The notes under the pieces: generated by a model
Told to the model about the DNA's origin: nothing
The model's database searches: none
What the model saw: the letters and a program-made list of their open reading frames with translations, nothing else
Program-made: the position numbers and the translations under genes
Part shown: piece by piece, positions 52,172 to 61,878 of the stretch
Layout: each line of letters begins with the position of its first letter
Numbering within the stretch: the stretch's first letter is position 1
Assembly (NCBI GenBank): GCA_035946735.1
Contig: DASYYZ010000091.1
Coordinates: forward strand, 19,372-83,371
Source of the DNA: Gp13-AA77 sp035946735
GTDB lineage: Bacteria; Acidobacteriota; Terriglobia; UBA7540
Length of the DNA stretch: 64,000 nucleotides
Direction of reading: 5' to 3'

Positions 52172-52327
52172 CATCGGCAGTGTCGTCTCATCGGGAAGAT
52201 TCTGCACCAGGGAGTCCGTTACGAGGAACGAGGCCCGGCTGTCAGCACAAAGTCGAAGTAAAGGCGCGCTGCGAGAATGATCCGGGAACTCCGGAGCCTC
52301 GGCTCTCGAGTCGAAGCTGCGACATGA
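52172..52327 (+). pseudogene. Transposase C-terminus remnant
   Basis: A codon-like frame reads HRQCRLIGKILHQGVRYEER, GPAVSTKSK, a stop (TAA, 52259-52261), then RRAARMIRELRSLGSRVEAA before a final stop. The pattern of a short tail domain ending in R-E-L-x-x-L-G is familiar from transposase C-termini, but I cannot fix the family. The in-frame stop and missing N-terminus make it a remnant. From 52328 to 52576 I see nothing except the ribosome site of the next gene. Confidence 0.5.
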
Positions 52328-52576
52328 GCACCGGGATTTTCGACCCTGGCTTGACACGACCTCGCGCAGGGTAGCGCTCTCACGTCACTGCAGCAGCGGG
52401 ATCAATCGTCACACGCGGTTTGCGGAAACCGTTAAGCATCCATAGCCGGTCCCCGAAACTCCTCTGATCCAATTCCACCCTATTTTCCGCCTTAGGTGTC
52501 AGGGCGCTGGTCCAGGCAGACCTTGAGTCTGACCTGCTACCGGTGCTAGTCGAATACAAGATCAAGGGAGGAAGTC

Positions 52577-55228
52577 ATGAGGTATTCAGCGCGTCGAAGT
52601 TCATGTGTGGCAATTGGGGTTCTGTTGCTGACGGGACTGGCCGCCGCAAATCCGCAGGAGCAAAGCACAGCCGCGGCATCCACAGCCTCAGAAACCGTAG
52701 TGCCTCGCCTGGTGAGCTTCACGGGCACAGTATTGGATCCGAAGGGCGTCCCGGTCACGGGCCCGGTAAGTCTGACGTTCTCGTTATACGCGTTGCAGGA
52801 AGGCGGCAGCCCGCTCTGGGTCGAGACTCAGAAGCTGCAGCTCGATGAGCAGGGCCATTACACGGTTCTGCTGGGCGCAACCCAACCGAGCGGCCTGCCG
52901 CTCGACCTCTTTACCAGCGGCGAGGCGCAATGGCTGGGCGTCCAGCCGGAACTGGCAGGCTTCGGCGAGCAGCCACGAGTACTGTTGGTTGGTATGCCGT
53001 ACGCGTTGAAGGCAGCCGACGCCGACACTCTGGGCGGCCTGCCGCCGTCGGCATTCGCGATGGCGCCAGCTGGATCGTCCGGCGCTCTTGGAACAACGCC
53101 CTCCGCCTCGCCGCAGACCGAGGGCAGCGGCGCGTCGGGTGTTTCAAATCTTCTCGCGCCCACGATCACTGGCAGCGGAACCGCAAATACCCTCGCCATG
53201 TTCACCGGCGGCTCCACGATCGGGAACTCGCTCATCACGCAAAGCGGTGGGGCGGCCGTGGTGTCGGAAGCCCTGCAAATGCCGGCGCTCGGAACCGCCA
53301 CGTCAAGCGCGGGATTCAACTCGCAACCGCACGACAACCTCGCCTCGGCCTACAACAGCAGCACCAAGGCGGCCGTGAGCCAGCACTTCCGCTGGCAGGC
53401 TGAGCCTGTCAGCAACAACACGTCCACCCCTTCGGGAAAATTCAACCTGCTTTTCGGCTCGGGCACCGCCACACCTGCTGAAACCGGGCTCTCGATCAGC
53501 AGCAAAGGCCTGTTATCATTTGCATCCGGCCAGACCTTTCCCGGCACAGGGTCCGGCACCGTCACGAGCGTCGCAAGCGGAGCCGGCCTCATGGGTGGGC
53601 CCATCACGAGTAGCGGCAGCTTAAGCATTGCTAGCGGCGGCGTTACGAATGCGATGCTCCAGAATTCCTCGGTTACCGTCAGCCCAGGCGCCGACATGAC
53701 GGGTGGCGGTCCAGTCTCGCTCGGTGGCAGCGTATCGCTGAGCCTTGACACCACCAAGGTGCCGCAACTGAACGCCGCCAACACATTCACCGGCAACCAG
53801 ACGATCAGCGGCAACCTGGGCGTGGGTACGGCGTCTCCAAGCACCACACTCACAGTGGTCGGAAATAACACCTACGCGCCGGTTTGGGTGCAAAGTTCGA
53901 GCACTTTCGGAACCTGGATGCAACTGGCCAACACCAGCGCCGGCGGGCACACCTGGAACATTCTCTCCGCGGCCAGCGGCAATAGCGAAGGAGCGGGCAG
54001 CTTGGGAATCACAGACCTTACTGGTACCAGCAAGATCTGGCTGGAGGGCAATGTTCAGAGCACCAGTCTGAATGCCAGCGCGTCAGTTTCCGGAGCCTCA
54101 GGGAGCTTCACGGGCAACACCACAGGACAGACGCTCCTCGCGACCAATGCCGGGACCGGAGCCGGGGTCTTAGGGAGTTCCTCGAATACCTCCTACGGCT
54201 TTGGGGTAGAGGGAACCGCCAACCCTAATACGGCTTCCACGACGGGAGTGTATGGAACCGGAGGTGTTGGCGTGTGGGGCCTTGCTCCCGCTACTTCGGG
54301 CGAACTCATAGGGGTGGCGGGTGAAACAAACAGCACGGCCGGTTATGGAGTATTTGCGGTGGGCGCCGCAGACAACACCAACTATGGCATCGCAGGACTT
54401 GGAACGATCACCTACGGGGGCTACGAGAGTGGTAGCGCCGCCTATGGCGGGGATGGTCTCCACGCCTACGGAGGTAACGGCGGCGGAACCCCCGGCAGCG
54501 GAGGAACCGGAATCCTGGCGATTGCGGGATCGGGATCCAATTCCGGCTTCGGCGGCTTCGGAATCTACACCGAGGGCGGCAGCAGCAATCCGGGCCAAGG
54601 AGGAGATGGAATTTATGCCGTGGCTGGAACCGGATCCGTCGTGGGCAGCAATGGCTACGCCGGCGTCTTCTATGGGGATATCGACGTCACGGGAGCAATT
54701 TACGCGGGCACAAAGGACTTCAAAATCGATCATCCTACTGACCCGGCTAACAGATATCTCTACCACGCCTCGGTGGAATCGTCGGAGATGATGAACATTT
54801 ATACCGGCAACGCTACCCTCGATTCGAGCGGAAGCGCCACGGTTCAGCTTCCCGACTGGTTCGAGGCCCTCAACGCGGACTTCCGCTACCAACTGACCTG
54901 CATCGGAGGATTCGCGCCCGTCTATGTCTCGCAGAAAGTTCAGAGCCACAGTTTCCGCATCGCCGGGGGCCAGGCGGGGATGGAAGTCTCCTGGCAGATC
55001 ACAGGAGTCCGTCACGACGCTTATGCCGCAGCGCATCCCCTGGTGGCGGAAGTGGACAAGCCTGCCGATGAGCGTGGCTTTTACATCCATCCAGAGCTCT
55101 TCGGCGAGTCCGAAGAAAAGCAGGTCGAGTGGGGCCGCCGGCCTGAATTCATGAAGCACCTGCAAGAGATGCGTCAGAAAGGATCACAGCGAAAGGCGCT
55201 CCCCAACCTGTCGTCGACGGTCCGATAG
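52577..55228 (+). CDS. Large secreted tail-fibre-like surface protein
   Basis: 883 residues, ATG at 52577 with AAGGGAGGAAGTC. Signal peptide (VAIGVLLLTGLAAANPQ). The N-terminal domain (about 40-150) begins RLVSFTGTVLDPKGVPVTGP and ends LVGMPYALKAADADTLGGLP, a module frequent at the start of long secreted acidobacterial and planctomycete proteins. The middle is low-complexity Ser/Gly/Thr beta sequence with phage-fibre-like GTVTSVASGAGLMGGPITSS and TGNQTISGNLGVGTASPSTT, followed by repeated GVYGTGG/GVAGETNS units. The C-terminal 190 residues (KDFKIDHPTDPANRYLYHAS ... SWQITGVRHD) form a conserved domain. Probably a trimeric fibre on the cell surface; ligand unknown. Confidence 0.75.
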   Translation: MRYSARRSSCVAIGVLLLTGLAAANPQEQSTAAASTASETVVPRLVSFTGTVLDPKGVPVTGPVSLTFSLYALQEGGSPLWVETQKLQLDEQGHYTVLLGATQPSGLPLDLFTSGEAQWLGVQPELAGFGEQPRVLLVGMPYALKAADADTLGGLPPSAFAMAPAGSSGALGTTPSASPQTEGSGASGVSNLLAPTITGSGTANTLAMFTGGSTIGNSLITQSGGAAVVSEALQMPALGTATSSAGFNSQPHDNLASAYNSSTKAAVSQHFRWQAEPVSNNTSTPSGKFNLLFGSGTATPAETGLSISSKGLLSFASGQTFPGTGSGTVTSVASGAGLMGGPITSSGSLSIASGGVTNAMLQNSSVTVSPGADMTGGGPVSLGGSVSLSLDTTKVPQLNAANTFTGNQTISGNLGVGTASPSTTLTVVGNNTYAPVWVQSSSTFGTWMQLANTSAGGHTWNILSAASGNSEGAGSLGITDLTGTSKIWLEGNVQSTSLNASASVSGASGSFTGNTTGQTLLATNAGTGAGVLGSSSNTSYGFGVEGTANPNTASTTGVYGTGGVGVWGLAPATSGELIGVAGETNSTAGYGVFAVGAADNTNYGIAGLGTITYGGYESGSAAYGGDGLHAYGGNGGGTPGSGGTGILAIAGSGSNSGFGGFGIYTEGGSSNPGQGGDGIYAVAGTGSVVGSNGYAGVFYGDIDVTGAIYAGTKDFKIDHPTDPANRYLYHASVESSEMMNIYTGNATLDSSGSATVQLPDWFEALNADFRYQLTCIGGFAPVYVSQKVQSHSFRIAGGQAGMEVSWQITGVRHDAYAAAHPLVAEVDKPADERGFYIHPELFGESEEKQVEWGRRPEFMKHLQEMRQKGSQRKALPNLSSTVR

Positions 55229-55577
55229 GACAATGCGCGTCGGCGTTCAAGCTGTGGCTGCTCTCGGCTGCCGCTCATCGGAAGACCAACTATAGGCCGT
55301 CCCCGACGACCCAGTGGCGCTCAAGGCCGCGTGTTGGCTCAAGTTGCCCGCGCGCCTTTGGCTCTCCCTGGCTCATATTTATCTGATTCGGCGTCCACCA
55401 CGAATTAAGGGAGTCGCCAGGGTTCTTAGATTCACGCTTCGGTGCCAACTCTAACGAGCTCCGGCCGGATTAGTAAGATCAAGGATGGGCATAGTCTCTT
55501 CGAGAGATCTGGTTCTGGGTCTGCGCAGGCTAATTCCTCTGTAGATTCCGGAATCAACGTGCTATGGTGTGGGACTG
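55229..55577. other. Intergenic region, nothing recognised
   Basis: 349 bp between two plus-strand genes. No conserved frame or clear hairpin; it presumably contains the promoter of the esterase gene. Confidence 0.4.
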
Positions 55578-56621
55578 ATGCGCTCGCTCCTTTCAATTCT
55601 CGTGCTGCTTGCCACTCCGGCCTTGGCACAGACAGCGGTCCAGGGGACAGCGCCGCCGGCGAATCCGACAGCGACCCCGGCCCAAGGCCAACGTCCCGCC
55701 GAGACCCCAAACACCGACATCTACTACCGGCTCGCGCCGGATGCGCTACCGCAGGACGGAGTTCCCCAGGGCGAGATTCGCGGACCGTTCACGCTGCCCA
55801 GCCAGGCCTATCCAGGCACTCAGCATACTTACTGGGTCTATGTGCCTGCGCAGTATGACCCAGCGATTCCTGCAAGTTTGATGATTTACAACGATGGGCA
55901 GGCGTTCAAAGCACCCGACGGCGACGTTCGCGCGCAGGTCGTTATGGACAACCTAATCTATCGGCGCGAGATTCCCGTGATGATCGGAGTTTTCATCAAT
56001 CCGGGACGCCGTCCGGACCAGCCGGAACCGAACCTCAGTAATTGGGGTGATCGCGACACGAACCGACCTACCGAGTACAACACCCTCGACGACAAGTACG
56101 CTCGGGTGATCGTTGACGAATTGCTGCCGGTGCTCTACAAGGAGTACAACGTCTCGAAGGACCCCGAGCTTCATGGAATCGGCGGGTCAAGTTCGGGCGC
56201 CATTGCCGCGTTCACCGTAGCGTGGGAGCGTCCGGATTACTTCCGTAAGGTGCTGAGCAACGTAGGGAGCTTTACCAACATTCGGGGAGGAAATGCTTAT
56301 CCTGACATCATCCGCAAGAGCGAGAAGAAGCCTCTGCGGGTTTTCCTGGTGGACGGCCGCAACGACAATCGAGGACAGCGAGCAGACGGAATTTACGATC
56401 AGACTCGCGACTGGTTTTTCCAAAACGTTCGGATGCAGCAGGCTCTCACCGAGAAAGGCTACGACGTAAACTACTCATGGGGCATCCAGCGGCATGGCCA
56501 GAAAATGCTGCAAACCGTTTTCCCGGAGATGATGCGCTGGCTGTGGCGCGACCACGGCGTTTCAACGGACCCTCACGATATGGTTGAGCGGTCGTTCAAC
56601 GCACCTAAGAAAAGCGAGTGA
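55578..56621 (+). CDS. Enterochelin-esterase-like secreted hydrolase
   Basis: 347 residues from the ATG at 55578; a GTG three codons earlier is possible. Signal peptide LLSILVLLATPALAQ, then a Pro/Ala-rich linker. The esterase-D/Fes-type domain shows YPGTQHTYWVYVPAQYDP, MIGVFINPGRRPDQ and the nucleophile elbow HGIGGSSSGAIAAFTVAWER (G-x-S-x-G). LVDGRNDNRG provides the Asp and SWGIQRHGQKM the His. Such enzymes hydrolyse esters of siderophores, feruloyl or acetyl groups; the substrate is open. It lies convergent to the ankyrin gene. Confidence 0.83.
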   Translation: MRSLLSILVLLATPALAQTAVQGTAPPANPTATPAQGQRPAETPNTDIYYRLAPDALPQDGVPQGEIRGPFTLPSQAYPGTQHTYWVYVPAQYDPAIPASLMIYNDGQAFKAPDGDVRAQVVMDNLIYRREIPVMIGVFINPGRRPDQPEPNLSNWGDRDTNRPTEYNTLDDKYARVIVDELLPVLYKEYNVSKDPELHGIGGSSSGAIAAFTVAWERPDYFRKVLSNVGSFTNIRGGNAYPDIIRKSEKKPLRVFLVDGRNDNRGQRADGIYDQTRDWFFQNVRMQQALTEKGYDVNYSWGIQRHGQKMLQTVFPEMMRWLWRDHGVSTDPHDMVERSFNAPKKSE

Positions 56622-56712
56622 TCTTCCTTTCGGCCATCGCCTCGCCTCCATCCAATGAGACCCGCAACAGAATCCCTAGGTTAGTGTGTTTTCATGGTAG
56701 ACTGAGCGCCCC

Positions 56713-58077
56713 TCAACGGCGGGGAATAATTTTCGGTTGGGCGCCGCTCTTGATAATCAAATCTTGCAGAAGGGTGACGGCTTTATCGATGGGCGGAAGA
56801 CTGGCGTAGAAAAGAGGCGTTCGACCGCGGACATCGGTGTCATCGAGCGGCGCTCCATGGGCAGCCAGAAAGCGGATCACCTCGCAGATTTGGTCCTCGG
56901 TGGCAGCTTCGAGGGTGCCCACGACGGCGACGTGCAGGAGAGTGCCGCCGGTGCGGGTGGAGGCGACCTTGACGTCGGGACTCAGTACGTAGGCGTACTG
57001 CACAGCGTCCAGATGTCCGCTGCCGGCCGCGGCGCTGAGTACGTTCGTGCCATCCTGAGCTTTGAGCTTCGCGTCGGCGCCCGCGGCGACGAGCGCCCGC
57101 ATGACGTCCACATGATCCTCTTTGGCGGCCAGCATGAGCGGTGTCTGTTCCCCGGCAACCAAGCGATACATCGCGGAAGCGCCGACACCCCCGGGCCCGC
57201 CCGCCGGCACCGGTTTGGCAGCGGTGCGCGCATTGACGTTCGCGCCTTTGGCCAGCAGCTTTTCAACAAGCGCTAGATCTCCGAACCAGGAGGCGATATG
57301 CAGCGGAGAGTCGCCTTCGCGGTCTGAGAGGTTTGGGTTAGCACCGCGGTCGGCCAGGAGGTTCGCCACCGCCACGCTTCGATACGAGGCTGCGACGATA
57401 AGAGCCGTGGAGCCGTCGGGCAGCGCGTAATTGGGATCGGCGCCCGCGGCGAGGAGCGACTCGGTCGAGGGACTCTCGTTCTTGACCGCGGCAAACAGCA
57501 ACGGCGTGAAACCACCCTTGGAGACGGCGCGCACATCGGCGCCGTGCGCGATGAGGGTCTTGACGACTTCGGGATGGCGCTCCGCAGCGGCCCACATCAG
57601 GGCCGTCTGCCCTTTGCGGGATTCCGCCGCGTTGAGGTTCGCTCCGCGGGCGACCAGCAAGTTGACGGCGTCCACGCTGCCTGCGCCTGCCGCGATCATG
57701 AGCGCTGTCTCCCCGTCCCAGCGGGCGGTGTTCGCGTCGGCGCCGGCGGCGAGAAGGGTGCGTACGAGCGTCGCATTGCCGTTGGCGCAGGCCAGCGTCA
57801 GGGGTGTTTCGCCGTACTCGTCGGCCGTGTTGGGCTTCGCTCCGGCGCCGAGTAATTTCTCCGCTATTTGCGTCTCATCAAGATAGGCCGCCCATGCCAG
57901 CGCGGTGGCGCCGTCGGGTTGCGCCGCGTCTACAGGCACTTTGGCGCTCAAGAGAGCGATGACGGCCTGGTGGTCGCGACGCTTCACCGCGTCCAGCAAC
58001 CGCAGATCGGTAGCGGCGAGGGCGGAGAGCGCGAACAGCAGCGTGGCTCCAGCGGTTCGCGCCAGCATGCGTGGCAT
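56713..58077 (-). CDS. Secreted ankyrin-repeat protein
   Basis: 454 residues. Signal peptide (TAGATLLFALSALAATDL). About eleven ankyrin repeats of 30-34 residues fill the rest (for example DGATALAWAAYLDETQIAEK, YGETPLTLACANGNATLVRT, DGTNVLSAAAGSGHLDAVQY). A Gly-rich insertion (KPVPAGGPGGVGASAMY) sits between repeats eight and nine. Secreted ankyrin proteins often accompany the DUF1592/DUF1552 pair in Acidobacteriota and Planctomycetes, as here; a binding role in the periplasm is plausible but unproven. Confidence 0.85.
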   Translation of the reverse strand: MPRMLARTAGATLLFALSALAATDLRLLDAVKRRDHQAVIALLSAKVPVDAAQPDGATALAWAAYLDETQIAEKLLGAGAKPNTADEYGETPLTLACANGNATLVRTLLAAGADANTARWDGETALMIAAGAGSVDAVNLLVARGANLNAAESRKGQTALMWAAAERHPEVVKTLIAHGADVRAVSKGGFTPLLFAAVKNESPSTESLLAAGADPNYALPDGSTALIVAASYRSVAVANLLADRGANPNLSDREGDSPLHIASWFGDLALVEKLLAKGANVNARTAAKPVPAGGPGGVGASAMYRLVAGEQTPLMLAAKEDHVDVMRALVAAGADAKLKAQDGTNVLSAAAGSGHLDAVQYAYVLSPDVKVASTRTGGTLLHVAVVGTLEAATEDQICEVIRFLAAHGAPLDDTDVRGRTPLFYASLPPIDKAVTLLQDLIIKSGAQPKIIPRR

Positions 58078-58091
58078 CTGCGCTCGGCTCC

Positions 58092-58164
58092 CTAGCAGGC
58101 TGCAGAAAAATCTAATCTCGGGCCTCGGAAGGGCGGGGCCTAACAGTTTTCCGCAACCTGCTAG
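58092..58164. repeat. 73-bp MITE-like inverted-repeat element supplying the DUF1552 stop codon
   Basis: It starts CTAGCAGGCTGCAGAAAA and ends TTTTCCGCAACCTGCTAG, so 18-base terminal inverted repeats with a few mismatches enclose 37 bases. The terminal CTAG at 58161-58164 contains, on the minus strand, the TAG stop of the DUF1552 gene. The original 3' end of that gene was therefore probably changed by the insertion. No coding capacity. Confidence 0.75.
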
Positions 58165-59519
58165 ACGTCGGAGAGGTGTTCAAGGAATCCGCTGCTGTCG
58201 CCGAGCTTCGCTGTCGGATGCAGGCCGGCTTTGAAAAGCATGGTGAGCAGCAGGTTGTTCATGGGCGTCTCGCTCGGAAAGCGGAGGTGCCGGCCGCCCT
58301 TGATCTGCCCACACGCGCCGCCCACGAGCACGAGCGGCAACTCGTCGTGCGTGTGCGCATTGCCGTCGCTGATACTGCTGCCGTAGAGGATCATGGAATG
58401 ATCCAGCAGCGTCCCGTCGCCATCCGGCGTGGACTGCATCTTCTGCAGCAGGTAAGCGAAGGTCTGCGCGTGCAGTTGATTGATCTTAACCACCTTTTCG
58501 ATCTTCACGGGATCATTGTCGTGATGCGTCATGGAGTGGTGGCCGTCGGGCACACCGATGGAGCGATAACTGCGGTTGCTGGCCTCGCGCGCGAACATGC
58601 AACTGGCAACACGGGTCATGTCGGTTTGATAGCCGATCACCATGAGGTCCATCATGAGCCGCGCGTGCTCCTCAAACTCCTCAGGAATGGAAGGCGGCCG
58701 CTCCATGACCGGTAACTTCAGGGTGGCGTTTTGCTCTTCGGCCATCTGGATGCGGCGCTCGACGTCGCGGATCGCTTCCAGGTACTCGGTGAGCTTGCCG
58801 CAGTCCGATTCGCCCAAGCCGCTCTTCAGCCTGTCAACGTCCCCGGCGATGTAATCGAGAATGCTGCGCTGCTCATTCAGGCTCGCCAGGCGGGCAGCCG
58901 GGTCAGTGCTCTCGCGGTCGCCAAACAGCCGCTCGAACACCGCGCGCGGGCTGATCTCCATGGGGTTGGGAGTGGTGGGGCTGCGCCATGAAATGGTGTT
59001 GGTGTAGGCGCAACTGTAACCCGAATCGCAATCGCCGGCCAGGGTGGGCGATTCGAGGCCGATCTCAAGCGATCCCAGTTGGGTGGTCTTGCCCAGTTCG
59101 CGGGCGGCGATCTGGTCCACGGAAATGCCGACATGGATGTCCGCGCCCCCGGTTTTCTTGGGATGTACACCTGTCAGCCAGGTGGCGCCTGCACGCGCGT
59201 GGTCTCCCGGCCCGTCGCCGAGCGCCCTGCCGTTCAACTGCGCGAGTCCGCTCAGCACCAGCATGCGGTCGCGGAAGGGCTCCAGTACCTGCATCGTCGG
59301 AGCAAATTTGAATCCTGCTCCCTCGCCAATCGGGGTCCATCGGTTCATGATGATCCCGTTTGGCACGTAGACGAAGCCGAGGCGCATGGCAGGATTAGCC
59401 GCCGGGTCTTTGGCCAGCGAGAGCGCTGGCACCATCGCGTCGAGCAGTGGCAGAGCCAGCGTGGTCCCGAGGCCGCGCAGAAACGTGCGACGCGGGAGTG
59501 ACTTCCTGGTGATGATCAT
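58161..59519 (-). CDS. DUF1552 family secreted protein
   Basis: 452 residues, ATG at 59519 with GAGAAGGA upstream inside the preceding gene. A twin-arginine signal (SLPRRTFLRGLGTTLALPLL) indicates Tat export. The DUF1552 body includes GFVYVPNGIIMNRWTPIGEG, RDRMLVLSGLAQLNG, TWLTGVHPKKTGGADIHVGI, SLEIGLESP and CMFAREASNRSYRSIGVPDG, then HHSMTHH and ILYGSSISDGNAHTHDELPL, with many His/Asp residues that could bind metal, as in sulfatase/alkaline-phosphatase-like folds. Always found after DUF1592-type cytochromes in these phyla; function unknown. Its stop codon lies in a repeat element. Confidence 0.9.
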   Translation of the reverse strand: MIITRKSLPRRTFLRGLGTTLALPLLDAMVPALSLAKDPAANPAMRLGFVYVPNGIIMNRWTPIGEGAGFKFAPTMQVLEPFRDRMLVLSGLAQLNGRALGDGPGDHARAGATWLTGVHPKKTGGADIHVGISVDQIAARELGKTTQLGSLEIGLESPTLAGDCDSGYSCAYTNTISWRSPTTPNPMEISPRAVFERLFGDRESTDPAARLASLNEQRSILDYIAGDVDRLKSGLGESDCGKLTEYLEAIRDVERRIQMAEEQNATLKLPVMERPPSIPEEFEEHARLMMDLMVIGYQTDMTRVASCMFAREASNRSYRSIGVPDGHHSMTHHDNDPVKIEKVVKINQLHAQTFAYLLQKMQSTPDGDGTLLDHSMILYGSSISDGNAHTHDELPLVLVGGACGQIKGGRHLRFPSETPMNNLLLTMLFKAGLHPTAKLGDSSGFLEHLSDV

Positions 59520-61878
59520 TTTCGAGCGTCCTTCTCATCTGAAATGGAGTGCTGGTAACGATTGCCGTAATCAGTGACGACATCCGGTAATTGTCGCCGG
59601 CAGCCTCACGCACGATCCCGCGAACAGTAGGCTTGTCATAATACTCCAGACCGCGGCCCAGTGCATACATTAGCAGTTTTTCCGTAACGGTCTGGAGATA
59701 GTCGTCGCGGTGGCCATTGAGCAGCGCCTGCCTGAGACCGGCGGGACCCGTGAAGCGGGTGCCGTCGGGAAGCGCGGCGGAGGCGTCAATCACGACGCCG
59801 ACATCCTTGACGCGCCACTTGCCAACTCCGTCGTAATTCTCGAGCGCGAAGCCCAGCGGATCCATGCGAACGTGGCAGGAAGCGCACACGGGGTCGGTCC
59901 GGTGCTGCTCCATCTGTTGGCGAACGGTGAGCAGCTTGCCGTCATGGTTCTGCGCCTGCAATTGCGAAACGCCGGGCAGCGGCGGCGGTGGCGGTGTGCC
60001 CAGCAGATTCTCCAGGATCCACTTCCCGCGCTGTACCACCGAAGTCCGGTTGGGGTACGAGGTGACCGTGAGAATGCTGCCCTGCCCCAGCAGTCCGCCT
60101 CGGTTCGGATCGGTGAGAGCGACGCGTCGGAATTGCGATCCGTATATATTCGGGATGCCGTAATGCTCGGCCAGCCGCTGGTTGAGAAAGGTGTAATTGG
60201 CATCGAGCAGGTCCAGTACGCTGCGGTCCTCGCGCAACACGCTTTCGAAGAACAGGTTCGTCTCCTGAAGGAACGCCTGGCGCAGCGTTTCGTCGAATTC
60301 GGGGAAGATCTCTGGGTCGGGTGTGGAGAGCGCCAGGTTGCGAATATCCAGCCACTGGCCGGCGAAGTTCGAGACCAACGCTTGCGAACGTGGATCGGCG
60401 AGCATGCGCCGCACCTGCCGTTGCATCGTGACGGGATTGTGCAAGCGCCCTTGCTCGGCCAAGGCGAGTAACTCATCGTCGGGGATGCTGCTCCACAGAA
60501 AGAAGGAGAGCCGCGATGCAAGCTCGACGTCGCTGACGCGGTAGACCGTGCCGGGCGCAAGACGCGCGGGGTCGCGCTCGATCCGGAACAGGAAGTCCGG
60601 GGAGACCAGGATGGCCCGCAATGCCCTTTCGATGCCCTGATCGAAGTCGCCTTCACGGCGACCTACATGATAGAAGGCCATGAGCGGCCGAATGTCCGAA
60701 TCCGTAACCGGGCGGCGGAAAGCGCGGCGGCTGACTGTGGCCAGAATCCTGCGCGCGCACGGATCTCCGTCCTGGGCGGTGGCCGGGTGGCAGACAAACA
60801 GGCGGGCGCGACTGGGCGTTTGGCCCGGCCCCGTGGCGTTGTAAGGGCCTGCGACAAAGAAGTCGGTCACTTGCCGTGGAAGATTGCCCGTGTGCGGGAC
60901 CTCGAAGCGCTTCAATCGAACGCCATCCAGGCGCACATCCATCTCAGCGGGCAGCGAAGGAGTCGGAGCAGGGGACGGAGCGAAGCGATCGCGCGAGGTG
61001 GGAGCCACGATTTCGGGCTCCGCGGATTCCCGAAGATAGGTGACGCCTACCGTCCGTAGACCGGCTTTGACCGGCACGCGCACTTCGTAGCGAGGCAACG
61101 GGCCGTCGTCGCTGGCCGCGCCGCCCAGCTTCACGCGCAGCGTGTATTCGGCATCCAGCGGAAAGTAGTAAGAAAACGCCGTGCCCCCGCTTGAATCGAA
61201 TGGCAGATCGTCGCTTACACGCTCATTGCGCGCCTTGCGCAGGCCGGCGTGGTGGGCTTCGGAGGGAGTGAAATCCTCTTCTTCAGGTTTGGTTGCGGGA
61301 TCGCCCACCGCCAGTCGGCTGACCTGCCGCGAAACGATCAGATAGCGTTCGAGCAGGGTCGGGGAAACTGATAGCACCGCGCCAACGTTGTCGAAGCCAT
61401 ACCCGGAGTCATCCACGGGCAGCCCGTCGCCGGCTTGGATATCCAGCGCCAGAAGATCACGCACAGCGTTGCTGTACTCGGCGCGATTTAAGCGGTGGAT
61501 GGTGGTCCGGCCCGGATTCGGATGTGCGGCGGCGTCGCGGTCAAGCGCGTCCACCAGCCAGCTCGTGAATCTGCGCGCCACCGCAGCCTCGGGTCGCGGC
61601 ATGCCGGCAGGGGGCATCTCACCGGTGCTCACTTTCTGCAGCACTCGTTCCAAAACGCGAGCGTTGGGCCCGACTCGGGAAAAATCCAAGCCTTCAAGCA
61701 CTACTCCCGCGGTCTTCAGTTCCTTACTATGGCAGAGAATGCAGTATTGATTCACCACGGTGTTAGGGGCAAAGCCACCCGTAAAATGGGGAGATTGACT
61801 GGCGGAATGGTGGGATTGAGCGGCGGCCGCGATCACACCCAGCGTCACGACAAATAAAGCCGCAAACACCCGACGCAC
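59395..61878 (-). CDS. Secreted cytochrome-like DUF1587/1592/1588/1585 protein
   Basis: 827 residues. Signal peptide to about residue 21. An N-terminal c-type haem motif (YCILCHSKELKTAG, about 46-50) starts a PSCyt1-like domain (GEMPPAGMPRPE). DUF1587 (TTIHRLNRAEYSNAVRDLLA), DUF1595, DUF1592 (RVSDVELASRLSFFLWSSIP), DUF1588 (GLLGQGSILTVTSYPNRTSV and a second CASCHVRMDPLGFALENYDG near 663) and DUF1585 (GLEYYDKPTVRGIVREA) follow in order. The family is associated with polysaccharide or sulfatase clusters in Planctomycetes. The usual end is near FQMRR; here the frame runs 40 residues further and overlaps the DUF1552 gene by 125 bp. Confidence 0.92.
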   Translation of the reverse strand: MRRVFAALFVVTLGVIAAAAQSHHSASQSPHFTGGFAPNTVVNQYCILCHSKELKTAGVVLEGLDFSRVGPNARVLERVLQKVSTGEMPPAGMPRPEAAVARRFTSWLVDALDRDAAAHPNPGRTTIHRLNRAEYSNAVRDLLALDIQAGDGLPVDDSGYGFDNVGAVLSVSPTLLERYLIVSRQVSRLAVGDPATKPEEEDFTPSEAHHAGLRKARNERVSDDLPFDSSGGTAFSYYFPLDAEYTLRVKLGGAASDDGPLPRYEVRVPVKAGLRTVGVTYLRESAEPEIVAPTSRDRFAPSPAPTPSLPAEMDVRLDGVRLKRFEVPHTGNLPRQVTDFFVAGPYNATGPGQTPSRARLFVCHPATAQDGDPCARRILATVSRRAFRRPVTDSDIRPLMAFYHVGRREGDFDQGIERALRAILVSPDFLFRIERDPARLAPGTVYRVSDVELASRLSFFLWSSIPDDELLALAEQGRLHNPVTMQRQVRRMLADPRSQALVSNFAGQWLDIRNLALSTPDPEIFPEFDETLRQAFLQETNLFFESVLREDRSVLDLLDANYTFLNQRLAEHYGIPNIYGSQFRRVALTDPNRGGLLGQGSILTVTSYPNRTSVVQRGKWILENLLGTPPPPPLPGVSQLQAQNHDGKLLTVRQQMEQHRTDPVCASCHVRMDPLGFALENYDGVGKWRVKDVGVVIDASAALPDGTRFTGPAGLRQALLNGHRDDYLQTVTEKLLMYALGRGLEYYDKPTVRGIVREAAGDNYRMSSLITAIVTSTPFQMRRTLENDHHQEVTPASHVSARPRDHAGSATARRDGASALAGQRPGG

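Noticed and set aside
54170..55165. 331-residue minus-strand frame
   Set aside because: Shadow of the fibre-like gene, with no ribosome site or recognisable fold.
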